In this document: one piece after another, positions 24,525-35,876 of the stretch
Layout of the letters: every line of letters begins with the position of its first letter
Numbering within the stretch: the first letter of the stretch is position 1
Source: Fomes fomentarius
Taxonomy: Eukaryota; Basidiomycota; Agaricomycetes; Polyporales; Polyporaceae
NCBI GenBank assembly: GCA_022606135.1
Contig: JABYQN010000003.1
Coordinates: 1,612,001-1,676,000 of the forward strand
DNA length: 64,000 nucleotides
Direction: 5' to 3'
Notes under the pieces: generated by a model
Seen by the model: only the letters and a program-made list of their open reading frames with translations
What the model was told of the DNA's origin: nothing
Database searches by the model: none
Translations under genes and position numbers: made by a program

Positions 24525-26209
24525 ATGTCGGAGGCTGCTCAACTGCTCGAGGTAGGATATGCTTCAATGAGGGAGGAGGCATTATTTCGCTAACATAGGC
24601 ACGAGCTTGTGCAATTTCTGCGAGACAAAAACCCACAAGTCCGCCAGATCGCCCTGTCGAATCTCCTCGCCCAGACGCCAAAAGGTTCCCCTCATCGGGA
24701 TCTGTTCTACTCTGGCCTCCGTGGAGGCGGACTCCAACATAAACAAGAAAACGACCTTGTCCGCAACATCAAGATTCTATGTAGAGACCAGCTAGTGGGT
24801 GCCTTGCACCAGTGGTCCTCGTGACGTCCAACTCTCACCAATTGGTCATCGCAGGCTACTGCTCACGATGCTTTCCGAGCTCTAGTAAATTTGTCGGACA
24901 ACTCCCTCCTGGTAGGGACACTGTCAGAACCCGCTTTCATGAAGTTCGTTGTATCCACTACTCTTGTGAGTCTGTTTTAACCTCTCAGGGCAGCGTTGCG
25001 CTTAGATGACATGCACAGAATTTCCAAGCGACGCTCGCGGATCTCGCATCGATGCTGTTGTCGAATGTGACTGCTTCTGCCAATGCGTGTACAGTGCTTC
25101 TTTCCTTGAAGATTCCTGTACTTCCCGATCCGAAGTCCCCCCTGAAGGTCTTCCCAGTGGACTCGCGTTCGGGAACTTGTCCGGCGCCCGTGCCATATCC
25201 GGCAGGCGAGCCAAAAGAGGTTCTTGCGCTTCCGTTTCTAGTCGATGCGTTCGTCAAGGCTGCGCGTGTCACGGACGACCAGGATCTGTCCAAGCGTCCT
25301 TTCAAAGGAGATCTACACTTCTTAGCGAGCGTCTTTGCCAACCTGAGCACCGTGCGTGTCATCTGTGTAGGCGACATCGTACCTTGGACTCATTGACCCC
25401 ATCCACATGCAGGTTCCTGCTGGACGCACCTTCTTCCTGACACCCAGATCAGTGGATCCTTTTGGAGACGATGGCAATCTTGAGTATCCGTTGTCTAAGC
25501 TGCTCGCATTCACGGAGCACAAAGACTTAATCAGACGAGGAGGTGTCGCCTCGATCATCAAGTGAGATTCCTCATGTAAGAGGTTGTTTCCCGACCATCT
25601 CATAAATTGCCAAACAGGAACTGCGCATTCCAATCCTCTGCACATCGCGCGCTCCTGTCAGAAGAGACCGAAAAGGTTGCGATGCCGCCCTCGAACGTCG
25701 CAGCGCCAGGCATCGATATCCTCCCGTACGTCCTCTTGCCGCTCGCAGGTCCAGAAGAGTTCGATTTAGAGGTAGGCGGCTCCTCCTCATCCACTGGCCT
25801 GATAGACCCTGACATCAGCCGCAGGACCAAGAAAAACTCCCATCCGCTCTGCAATTTCTTCCGCCCACGAAGACACGCGAACCGGATCCTGTGATCCGTT
25901 CCACGCATATCGAGACCCTCCTGCTGCTCTGCACTACTCACTGGGGGCGGGACTACCTTCGGGCGCACGGTGTTTACGAGGTCGTCCGTGCCTTGCATGA
26001 GAACGAACATGTGGAAAAGGTTCGTCCTCGTCCAGATTGGGCCCACACTGCGCACGCTGACAATCTTGTAGATACTGGAACATGTCGATAGACTGGTCAA
26101 CTTGCTGAAGCGAGACGAAGGCAAAGACACTGTGAAGGACGGCGAAGATTTGGATGTAACACGAGATGACGAGTCCGATGATGAGGATAGCAGGATTGAA
26201 GAGCTGTGA
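24525..26209 (+). CDS. HGH1: HGH1-like protein (eEF2-folding chaperone)
   Basis: Armadillo-like HGH1 family protein; in yeast Hgh1 works with the TRiC chaperonin in folding of elongation factor 2. Exons 24525-24551, 24599-24794, 24855-24965, 25019-25351, 25413-25561, 25618-25771, 25825-26019 and 26072-26209, about 433 aa. Recognisable segments are ELVQFLRDKNPQVRQIALSN, TAHDAFRALVNLSDN, NCAFQSSAHRALL, DILPYVLLPLAGPEEFDLE and THIETLLLLCTTHWGRDYLR, with an acidic C-terminus. One problem remains: exon 1 (MSEAAQLLE, 27 nt) and exon 2 are out of phase by one base at the only usable acceptor. Reading one G instead of two after the acceptor at 24598 fixes it. The remaining joins are clean. Confidence 0.88.
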
Positions 26210-26614
26210 ACTGTACCTATGTATTCACCTCCTTGTAGCTCGTAGAGACCGAAGTTGTATCATTAACAACTGATCCATCGCTCGTCCTGGTGATTTCAGT
26301 GCTGACATCATCGTGCCCCCTTCTCCATTGCATATCAATGTGTCACATGACATCTTCAGCGCCGGATCGGATTTGGAAGTCAACCACCATAACCATTGAC
26401 GGTCAATCACCTTCAACGCTATCCTAGTCGGGTATAAGTACTCGTCTTACCTTTGGCTCCCTAAAAGTCCTTACACCCCTTTCTCCGTCGCTTTCCGTCA
26501 CTTTCCAGTTATCTGTGCCTTCCAACAGATTCCTCAGTGCGAGAGTGAGTATATGAATACACAGTACGTATCACATCAGATGATGAAGATTAGTCGCATT
26601 GTTCTCTTGGAGAG
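26210..26614 (+). other. Intergenic region HGH1 to F-box pseudogene
   Basis: This 405-bp region contains a TATA-like GTATAAGTA near 26431 before the pseudogene. Nothing else was recognised. Confidence 0.35.
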
Positions 26615-27388
26615 ATGGCCAACGCCCAGATGTGTCACACTGTCGACGCTAGATCGTTCGTCGCCCATGCTCCAGTCGAACTTAGAAGAGAGATGTTTAT
26701 GGTGCTGCAAGAGAGGAAGGACTTACGATCTCTATCTTCGTGCGCACTTGTGTCTAGGGCGCGGCACCGCGCAGCGGTGCCCTTCCTTTTTTCCTCCATA
26801 TTCTTTTGAGGGCGACAAGAGGACGGACGGGTTCCAAACCCTCTACCACTTTGCCAAACTCACACTCAACGCAGAGTTCCCAGTGTCCATGACTAACGAC
26901 ACTGTTACTGTCAGTTTCGCCAACATCGCATACGATGAACTTGCCACCGCCCTACCCAAATTCAGTGCACTGGAATGCCTCGTCCTACAAAGTTTCACAC
27001 TCACTCCTCCCTCTCTCCGAGTCGTCAATCCAATTTCTCTGAAAACGCTCGAGATCAACGAACCTCGTTTCAAATGTTCGGTCGTCACCTGCGGAAGGCT
27101 CGAGTCTCTCCATCATCGCGCCCCACGCCCTTAGGATTTGGAACTTGCCGATGCCACACCAGCGAACGTTGGCCAGCACAGACACCAGCGGATTTCCTAG
27201 GCACTCTGCCAACATTCGCCGACTGTATCTGGGCCCTTCCGAATACACCCAGATACACAGTCAGTTCCTCATCACGTACTGGCTTCAGCTGCCCTGCGCC
27301 ACCTCACTGTCCCTGCCGCGGAACCCCAGGCGATCGTACAGCTTCGTGATCTCCTTGAGACGGCGGGGCGGAACCCCGACTCCCTCTA
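26615..27388 (+). pseudogene. F-box-like gene fragment with frameshifts
   Basis: The start frame at 26615 encodes an F-box-like segment (APVELRREMFMVLQ, then LSSCALVSRA and AVPFLFSSIFF). A stop follows directly at a TTTT run; removing one T continues into EGDKRTDGFQTLYHFAKLTL and a leucine-rich stretch in the next frame (to about 27130). Further coding-like pieces in other frames are RLYLGPSEYTQIHS near 27223 and LRHLTVPAAEPQAIVQLRDL near 27297, ending in TAG at 27388. The order of pieces fits basidiomycete F-box proteins with degenerate LRR-like parts. At least three frame changes make decay more likely than sequencing error alone, but errors occur elsewhere in this window, so a live gene is not excluded. 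Confidence 0.55.
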
Positions 27389-27871
27389 GCTGACCATGCG
27401 TCCCCAAAGAATGGTGTTCCATTCAGCCAGACCTGTCCAAGTCGTCGCAGACGCTTGCGAACTCTGCGGCTGATACTGAGAGTATGTCAGATAACGGCCA
27501 GGCAGCATTCTCAGCGGTGCCCGCCTTCTAGATGATTCTCTCATAAGCTCCGGTGACACTGCGGGTGCTCACCATACAACTCAATGCGCTCTAGTTATCG
27601 CGAATCTGGGGCAATATTCGTCTAGTCCCCTCTGTTACACCGACCCAGCATGCTTGATCCATATGATGTCGCGGGAGACGTCCTAGTCAAAGTTGGTTCA
27701 CTATGAGATAGGGCCCAGCTAACGGGTCCGTTAGACAAGACTATAATGTGTTTCGTAGAGTCTACGTAAGGACGGCATTATTAGTGTAACCGAGAATTGT
27801 TGCTCACAATATCTTCTAGTCAATATGGCAGCTATAAAGCAGGAATGGAATACAGAGCAGAGCAGCTCAAG
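27389..27871. other. Intergenic region
   Basis: About 480 bp between the pseudogene and the 3' end of the RTC4-domain gene; no feature seen. Confidence 0.35.
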
Positions 27872-30800
27872 TCAATCAATGGTATACCCCAGGAGTGAAG
27901 GGCTCGCAGCACGAGGTTGTGAATCGTCATCAAGAAGCCATCCGAACGAGCCCTGTTCCTTCCGTTCCCCATACCGAGAGCGCTCGTCGGTGCCGGTCCG
28001 TCGTGTAGATGTGGACGTGCTCGCGGTTTTGGCCATAGTAGAGTACGAAGGGCCAGGGTGAACCTCAGGGTCGCTATCGGTGCCGTCCTCTGTCGTCGAA
28101 TCGAGTGCAACCTCATTGCCGGCGCGCAGACTAGACAACCATCCGTCGTAAGCCTTCGAGCGAGGCGTCGAGGTCGATGGCGCCCTATCGACGAGCCACA
28201 AACGAGGCGTATATACGATGAGCAGGAGGCGGTATGAACAAAGCCAAGAAGAATGGGAGCAGCGAAAGATCTCCAGACGGACGGATCGCTCACCTCGCTG
28301 TCCCCGTATGCTGCTGCCGCCGTTCTCTCGCGATCTGCAACGGCGGCTTCGCACCTGACTGGGACCCCCCCACTTTGGGGGGCGAAGGGATGATGGACAG
28401 AGTGTCGGATTTTCGCGCCTTGGGCTTCGCACGTGGTGTCGCACTGGCATCGACGGGAATGGAGGTCTGAGAGGCCACCCTCTGTACACTGGGTTCGCCC
28501 CTCGCAGAAAAAGAGACGAAGGGCGTTGGCTGAGACGACGACGGGGGCTCCACTTCTTGCACGTCCGAGTCTCTGCTCGTTATGGACGCAGACCGCGGCT
28601 TTGGACGAGGACGCGGCTTGACCTTGGGTGCCTTCGGAGTAGGCTCGTCCGTGGCCGCATCGCTCATCCCGACATCGGTCTTCGCGCCTCTCGCCTTCTT
28701 CCTCCGCTTCGACGGTCCCGCGGCCTCCGATTCAGCGGTATCGCTGCTGAGCTCGATTATGATGCTCCCGACGCCCGGACCGACATTGCGACTCGTCGAG
28801 CGATCACGCGTCACTACTCGAGTCTTCCGCTTGGATCCAGATCCACTACTGGGAGGGGACGAGGTCGGCGCGATTGACTCAACGTCAGTCTGCGCCCCGG
28901 ACGCTTTGCCCTTGCCCTTAGGTTTGGGTCGGGGCTTGGACTTGGACTTGGACTTGGAGTCTGTCTCGGTTTCTGTCTGTGCCCTCAACGCTTCCTCCTC
29001 TTCCCTTCGCTCCTCTTCCTCGATCTCCTTCCTCCTGGCCCGCGCACGCTCCATGAACATCGTTTCAGTTGCACCAAGTCTCCCTCCTTGTGACCCGAGA
29101 GCGCTCTCGTTAGCCAAGTCTCCTTCGCCCTCGTCCGCAGGGAACATGGCAACACCGTACTCGACGCTTTCTCTGAGCGTCTCGATTGCCTTGTCTCGTG
29201 GAAGAGATAGGTCGTCGATGATGAGGCGTACCGCGGCCTCGGGGACGAGCACAAGCGCGATGAAATCCGAAGGCGTGAGGGGAAGGGTCGCATCCGGGTG
29301 GAAGTCTGCGGGCGGGAACAGATCACACAGCGTCTGGTGGATTATGACATATCCAAGCTCGCCATAACTGGAACACAGGATCAGCAAACATCGCGACAAC
29401 ATGCGGACGACGCGGAAAGAGCCAGAACACGCACTACCCCGGCTGTGTTTTGTTGAAGTGCTGGAACTGGCCGCGAGCGCCTGCCGTCTGGCGCGACCCG
29501 TGCTGCCGCACGTTCTTGACGACCTCCTGCCAGAACTCGTTTTGCTTCCTTGGCCGCTTGTTGCTGCTTACCTGTGAGACGTCGGGAGCGAAGTCTTCGT
29601 CCACGTCGTCAACAATCGCCTTCAGATCGCTCTTCACACGGGATATTCTCGCCACGAGCTTGTCCCATGCGATCTTTGTTGGCCATCCCTTCCGACGCGC
29701 CCGAGGAATCCAGTCTCTTTCGAAGCGGTGGCGTTGGCAAACGCCTACGAATGCGGTAAGAGGTGCACGCAGACCCAGTGGGTTTGCGAGACGATCTTCC
29801 GGACGCGAGACGCGCTTGGCAGCAGCCATGAGTGCGCGTAGATGGGGTGTTGGTTCGGACGGCAACCTTTCGTCGCACCACGGACACAGCGTCTTCGGAT
29901 CGACAAGAGCCACTGAATGTGCAAAATCAGTTTGATGCTGGATGTAGAGCACATGCATATACGCACTGTCTTCATCGGAATCAGAGTCGACATCCAAACT
30001 GAATTTGTCGATTTCTCGCCGCCGCTTCTTCCTGTATGTACTACTTGGACCCTCGGTGCCGCTACCTGGACCAGACCGCTTTCCCACTGGGGAAGTGCTG
30101 TGGATGCTTGCGAGGACCTGCGTTTCCATCGGGAAGGGACGAAGTGGCCGCTCGGGTGTGTCGTCGTTATCATCATCATCAGACGATGTCATGATGACCG
30201 TTCGCCTCTGGGAACCAGATGTCTTGGCATGCGAGGGACTGGAAGAATGTCGAGTAGCAGGCGAAGACAGAGGTGAGGGCATCGGGAAAGAGGACAAAGT
30301 GTCCGTGCGTTTGGGTCGCACTGGCGATTTGAGAGGAGAGAGCGTACTGAAAGGATCGGCACGTTCCCTTCCCTTCTTCCCCTTGCTCTTCGCGAGAGTT
30401 CTGCCCTGATCTGTCTCATTGATTGCACCTTGCTTGTCGGTCTGTGATGACAGAGGAGAAATGCTGCTGAAAGGATCCGCCTTCGCCTTCACCTTGCCTC
30501 GTGCCTTCTCACTCATTCGCCTCTCGGTCTCGGAAACATCTGCCTCAGGACTGTCGGACTCAGAGGATGTAAGGTGAATGATGTCTTGTACGGTCTGTGA
30601 GCGCGACATGGGATGGCTCATAGCTTTGTCTTGAGACGAGTGCACGCCTAGATCTGGTACCGTTTGGGATTTGCCCAGGCTACTCCTCGAGACTTTGTTC
30701 GCTGGTCGGGGAGCGGGACGCGATGGGCGCGGGGTAGTGTCCATATCCCTCACCTGCTCCTTCCTGGTATCCCTCTTCTCTCGTGGTGGCGTGGAAACTC

Positions 30801-31431
30801 GACGACCCCAAGGACGATCCTGGTTAGGGCTGCGCTCTCGAAGGGGGACTTTTCTCCTCGGCTTCTCCTTCTCGGGTTGCACAGGGGAGATGGCGCGGGT
30901 CTCTGAGCGGGACTGGGAGACAGGACGCGACGAGGACTGACCGGCGCCAGAGGCGGTAGGACGAGGCTCCTGCGAGTTCTCCGGCGTCTGGGCGGCAGAA
31001 GACGCAGCTGAGCTCTTCTTTGGGATCTTGATCCTTTTGTAGTCAATAGCTCTGTAGTTAGGATTCGCCTGGTGTCGGTCTATCACAATTGCAAGGGGTT
31101 CCGCAACAGTCACTGAGGACTTGGGCTTGGAAGATTTCCTTGGTTTCTGGGGAGTCTCAGACCCATGTCGAGAGGAACCGGAGAGGAAGTCGATTTCGTC
31201 GTCGCTGAAATCGTCGTTGAGTGCGATGGTTGTGCCCTTGCTCGAGGCGCGTCGTTTGTGGGGAGAAGAGGTGCTGCTGCGAGGCTGAGACCGCTGTCGT
31301 CCAAAGTCGCTTCCAAGGTCTTCAAACGCGATCCCCATGCTTTGCGGAGCGTGCGGGAGGCGTGTGGCTCTGGACGTGTCTGTGTCGAGTGTCGTGCCGC
31401 GACCCTTCAACTGCTGTCTATACCTTTCCAT
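27872..31431 (-). CDS. RTC4: Large RTC4-domain protein
   Basis: Protein with the fungal RTC4 (restriction of telomere capping 4) domain; the molecular function of the family is poorly known. Minus-strand exons 29967-31431, 29438-29912, 28294-29367 and 27872-28184 give 1108 aa. The first 480 residues are Ser/Pro/Lys-rich and disordered, with two DPFSxxSPL repeats and an acidic SSDDDDNDD patch. The RTC4 domain covers about residues 495-750: LCPWCDERLPSEPTPHLRAL, NPLGLRAPL, VC(QRH)RFERDWIP, FWQEVVKNV and ELGYVIIHQTLCDLFPP, ending in ESVEYGVAMFP. A long charged tail with KSKSKSKPRPKPKGKGKA follows, closing with KAYDGWLSSLRAGN. The 54-nt intron 29913-29966 has no stop in frame, so both spliced and unspliced forms can be read. 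It is far longer than yeast Rtc4 because of the flanking disordered regions. Confidence 0.85.
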
Positions 31432-31811
31432 GGAGATTTCAGCATGCGCGTGTCGTGAGAGAGCGTAGGTTCAAGCCGATTGTTGGTGAATGAAGTAGGT
31501 AAACAGAGAGCTGAAGCTGAGGGCGGTTAAAGGAGAGCAAGTTGACAGAGGGGTCTTCTCAACTTGGCAGGCGACCGACGCGACGACTAGTCCGGCGCCT
31601 ACTCACCCGACGCGTCGTCACGTTCACGCCATGTCACACGCGTAACTGCGGTGGGAAATATCAATCATGGGAGAGGCTGGTAACTTGGTGACATCATCCT
31701 CAGCCTGTTGGCTCCCCCCACCGGCTTGCTCAGCTGGCAGTGGCACAGGCTCGTGGATCATCGCGTTCTTGGCCTATGATGAACTGACTTCTCATTTCTG
31801 TTGAGTTCAAC
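31432..31811. promoter_or_regulatory. Divergent promoter region RTC4-domain gene / F-box gene
   Basis: This 380-bp region between divergent start codons contains the two ACGCGT sites. No TATA box was seen. Confidence 0.45.
31610..31643. promoter_or_regulatory. Two MluI cell-cycle box sequences (ACGCGT)
   Basis: ACGCGT at 31610-31615 and again at 31638-31643, 179 and 207 bp before the RTC4-domain start codon and also upstream of the divergent F-box gene. In yeasts, pairs of such sites bind the MBF factor and give G1/S expression. Here function is inference. Confidence 0.5.
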
Positions 31812-33842
31812 ATGACTAATGATGGCATAGTCATGAACATTCTCCTAGTACCCGATGAGATTTTGCTCCAGATCATGCAGTACCTCACTCTATATGACTT
31901 TCTAAGCCTCAGAAAGGTGAGGGGAATGCACTCATGACTACCTACTTTTGTTGCAACTCTCTTCGCAGACTTGCCAACGACTCTCAGCGTTGACTCAAGA
32001 CCGCCCGGCCTGGTTACATATGCTCCGGGAGCAGAGCAGTCGTCTGCCCTTACCGACTCACCTCCAAAAACCTTCTTCCTGGATCATTCTATCAACTCAA
32101 GAATTGGAGAATCTTATTCACCGCTTATACCTCACCGACCGCACTTGGCTCCTTCCGCGTCCCCGGTACATCCTTGCCGACCATCGCGAATCCTGCGCCG
32201 TCGATCCTGTCTATAACAATAACGACGGCGCACGTACAATCTACTCGATTGAGGTCATTCTCGATCGATGGCTCCTGTGCATATTTCACGAGAAACTCGT
32301 AGAGTTGTGGGACCTCGATTCCGCTGCTCACAGTTCCCATAAACGTCTTATGTGTACTAGTCAACTGGTCAAAGGCGCAGGGTCATTCTCGTCAGCTATG
32401 ACACACCTCCAACACGAGGATAGGATTCTTACGGTAGCCGTGTCTTGGTGAGTTGCTTTTTTGATTTGAATGGGTACTGTTGAACCAATCACAGTCCATA
32501 AGTCACGAGCTATGTCATATCATGCAAGTGCGACTGCATAGCTCTAATATCATGCATTCTGCGTCGAATGACACTGCGTTCACCCCTGGAATCCAATTTC
32601 ACACGATTGCGGTAGTTCCCTTCGCATCACCCATTTTCTCCGTGCGCGCCCTGGACCCTGAACAGTCGCTTCTCCTGCTGGGTCTTCCATCTGCCTTCCA
32701 GTTACTGAACTGGGGCACCGGCCAACGCACGATTGTCAATATGCTATTGGAGGAAGAGGAAGAGCTGGTGAGCTTGATCATTAGCTCTCTCGTCAGTTCA
32801 ACTGAGCTGGATTGACACTATACAGTGGAACGGTGTCGTCGCGGCAACCTTCCTTACGCGACAACATATCCTCGTGCTGAAATCGCATTCGCTCGAGATC
32901 TGCACCCTTCTCGTCGGTCCCCAGTTTCGCATGCAGCAAGACGCTACCCGTCAGATGTCCGCAGCAGTCCACTCACACTTCTTTCCGGGAACCACCTTTC
33001 GGGGCGTATCCTTCTCACAATCAGTCGTACATTCGCCCGAGCTGCAATCTCACCACGATGCCGACTCCGCGCCACTGACCACGGTTTCCCTCTCCTTTCT
33101 CGCATACGATGTTCTTCGTGGACTGTTCTACTGCACGGTATCTGTAACGATCCCGCATGACTCCACGAGTCCCCAGGTCATGCTTCCCCCAATAGACGTT
33201 CAGGTCCGCCTACAGGCAGCACACAATATGGCCCTTCCAGTAGCACCGGGTACGGCAGCTGAAGGCGCGCACCCCCCACGGAGCGGCTTCTCGACTGGCG
33301 CGCGAGGGTTCGTGTCCGCGTGTGCCCTTGGGCCCGCAGGACGTCGCGGAGTGTGGGTTGAGCGCAGGCGCGGTGCCGTACGCAGGGTCGTGTACGGATT
33401 CTCTACCAACCCACCCGACTCGGATGATGAAGATGATGGTGTCGACTTCGTTGGAGGCGTTCCCTCCAGCTCAGCTTCGGAGCGCACGGAGAAACAGAAG
33501 CGGAGAAAGTTGAAGGAGAAGGAGACGGAGACGGGGAAGAAGACGCAAGGATTCCAGCCCGGGACACCACTCTCCGTCAGGAACGCTGAAGTGGACGCGG
33601 ACTCTGCGCCCTCGGGGTGGAACGCGCAAGAGCCCCGCGTAATCGAGGGCAAGGAGGTGTATGACGTGAATTCATACGATCTGCGAGGTGCGCTATTCCG
33701 ACTCTCGTGGTTCCCCCTGATAAGACTGAGTGCGCTAGATGACATCACACATGTCGCTTTCTCCGAGACGACTGGGCGCATCGCGCTGGGGACTCGGAAG
33801 GGTGAAATTCGTGTACTATGCCAGCCAGATATCGGTGCATAG
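31812..33842 (+). CDS. F-box protein with beta-propeller-like C-terminal part
   Basis: Probable SCF ubiquitin-ligase substrate receptor. Exons 31812-31916, 31969-32447, 32503-32767 and 32826-33842 give 621 aa. The F-box is at residues 8-50: LLVPDEILLQIMQYLTLYDF, then CQRLSAL across intron 1. The remainder resembles basidiomycete F-box proteins whose C-terminal region has weak WD-like strands (VLDRWLLCIFHEKLVELWDL, and near the end HVAFSETTGRIALGTRKGEI). A highly charged Lys/Glu stretch lies around residue 505. The acceptor of exon 3 (at 32502) was chosen because the stronger-looking AG at 32494 leads into a stop codon. The substrate is unknown. Confidence 0.78.
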
Positions 33843-34434
33843 ATTCTGGGGGTCGAATGTCGCGCTGCATGGGTTGTATGTACTACACACAGTGCCGCGA
33901 GTTGACTGATGACGGTTGTCTCTCCGTGCATGATTGAAGTGTTCTCTTTTACACTACGGGCGGCTACCTTGACGTGTTTCTTCGACTGTATGCCATCAAA
34001 ATCTACTAGAATCTACTGCCCTCATCCTGGGCGGGTGCGCAAGGTACGGTTCATGTAACCACAGGTAAGGCTTCGGCCGACGGGCGGACAGAGATCCGAA
34101 CGGAGCACAGGGTGGGTCTCGATATTCAAATACAAAGGCTGCCGAAGTGTTGCGTCTCGGTTGATTTCGGCGACTTGTCCGTTCAGCGCCTCTCATCTAT
34201 TGGATTTCTATTCTGCGGACACGGAGGTTTGGTGGGGCACTGGCCTATTCGACGACATCCGACGTGGATGAAGATTTGAGACGCTATTGGGCAGCTATAT
34301 GACTTCAGTAAAAATGGCTGGACCACCGCGGGGGCGTAGAGTATATAAAAGGACGTGATAGGGCGGAGTGCTCTCACCATCCCTCCTCTTACATCTCACG
34401 TCTTTCACTCTATCTCCAGTCACCAACTGCAATT
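33843..34434 (+). other. Intergenic region before DLH4
   Basis: This 592-bp region contains the DLH4 promoter; apart from the TATA box no element was recognised. Confidence 0.4.
34342..34350 (+). promoter_or_regulatory. TATA box of DLH4
   Basis: TATATAAAA, 93 bp before the DLH4 start codon. Confidence 0.6.
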
Positions 34435-35507
34435 ATGTCCGGCCACTGCGATAACTGCTTCACCGGTAGGTGGATCTGGATACCCCGTAGCAGCTTACTT
34501 TGGGATGACCAATGTACGTGCCTTGATCAGGTATTCGCCATGAGGGCGTCCCAGAAGGTTGGCATCCCCGATACCATCCAAGACCGGCGGCTTACTGATT
34601 TACAATGCAGGCAAGATCGAGCAGATCGGCGGGGTGGAATCCTACGTAGCCACACCCGCCGGCGACTACCCGAAGGACAAAGTCATCCTCTTCCTCTCAG
34701 ACGTCTTCGGTATCCCGCTTATCAACAACAAGGCGAGTCTAGTCCCTCTCTATCTCACACTGGTCGTATCTCACAGAAAGAACGCTGCAGCTTCTCGCCG
34801 ATGACTTCGCGCGCAACGGCTACCGCACGATCATCCCAGATCTCTTCCAGGGCGACCCGATCCCCGAAGACGCGTTCACGCGCGCCGATTTCGACCGTGA
34901 AGGCTGGCTCAGCAGACACGGCGAGGACAGCTGGAAGTCCGCCGTCGACGCGGTCGTCGGTGCGCTCCAAGCCGAAGGTGTGACCTGGTTCGGGACGACG
35001 GGGTACTGCTTCGGCGCCCCGCCCGCGTGGTACCTCGCCTTCAAGGGTGTCGGCAAAGTCACCGTGGTATCCCACCCGTCGCGTCTGCGGGTACCCCAAG
35101 ACCTGCAGGTATGTTACATATAGCCAAGGCTGTGTGTGTGGTGTGTGTGTAACCAGGACTTACGACGATATTCTGCACGACAGGAATACTTCCAGAAGGC
35201 CAAGGCGCCCCTTTTGATCAACAGCTGCGAGACGGATCCTCAGTTCCCTCAGGAGGCCCAGAAGGTCGCGGACGAAATCCTGGGTGGAGGCAAGTTCGCT
35301 CCGGGCTATGAGCGTACCTACTGGGATGGATGCACACACGGCTTCGCTGTCCGCGGTGATCTCGTGAGTCCATCTATGCGGTCGAAACTTCACTTCACAA
35401 CCTTCGCTAACTCTCATGATCTTCAGAGCGACCCCAAGGTGAAGGCTGGGAAGGAGGGCGCGTTCGAGGCGACCATCAAATTCTTCAACAAGTACAAGAA
35501 TCTGTAA
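34435..35507 (+). CDS. Dienelactone hydrolase family protein DLH4
   Basis: Complete DLH-family hydrolase of 252 aa. Exons 34435-34465, 34531-34557, 34611-34732, 34791-35108, 35184-35363 and 35427-35507; lengths 27, 122 and 180 nt are shared with DLH2 and DLH3. Start MSGHCDNCFTG, nucleophile motif GYCFGA, acid in NSCETD, histidine in THGFAV. It is more diverged than DLH1-3: exon 4 carries WLSRHGEDSWKSAVDAVVG and SHPSRLRVPQDLQ. Intron 3 (34733-34790) begins with GC rather than GT (AAG|GCGAGT) and is needed to keep the LLADDFARNGY segment in frame. It lies 29 kb from the other three copies, with two decayed fragments just downstream. Confidence 0.92.
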
Positions 35508-35599
35508 GACTTCGTTGCTGCGTAGAATCAGGGGCATGCCCTTGTACAAGTGACGGAGAATGATCATGTATCACCACGAGCTGTCCTATATCATTCACC

Positions 35600-35735
35600 A
35601 TGTCTCCAAGGATAGCGAAGCCATGCACGCAGCCAATCACGAGTGAAATGACCATGGCGAAGGATGGCATCAGCCTGCTTTCGTGCCAGGAATGGGCAAC
35701 ATGTCATCGACTTGGCAGGAATTGATCAGGAGAGA
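35600..35735 (-). pseudogene. Relic of DLH exon 5
   Basis: The minus strand carries a decayed copy of DLH exon 5. CTCCTGATCAA plus a variant of NSCEVD is readable near 35728, TGTTGCCCATTCCTG follows, and GGCTGCGTGCATGGCTTCGC (coding GCVHGFA) lies near 35623. An internal deletion and stop codons break the frame. Orientation is opposite to DLH4. Confidence 0.75.
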
Positions 35736-35814
35736 AGCAGTATCAGTCGAGCTGAAGACTGATTATGTTGCTCGATCGTAACCGCGATATTCCGCTGATA
35801 GCTATAAGTGGTTC

Positions 35815-35876
35815 AAACAGGAACCGGACGTGTGCTGCGCCCTCCTTCCCTGCTTTGACCAATGGCTTCCTCTGCA
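35815..35876 (-). pseudogene. Relic of DLH exon 6
   Basis: On the minus strand, TTTGCAG (acceptor) is followed by a segment ending in TCAAAGCAGGGAAGGAGGGC, nearly the same as the start of exon 6 in DLH3 and DLH4 (VKAGKEGA), then GGTTCCTG. It lies on the 5' side of the exon 5 relic on that strand, so the two are not in gene order: either two separate dead copies or a rearranged one. Confidence 0.65.

Noticed and set aside
28582..29367. 261-codon plus-strand ORF inside the RTC4-domain gene
   Set aside because: Antisense of the charged C-terminal tail of that gene; no independent evidence.
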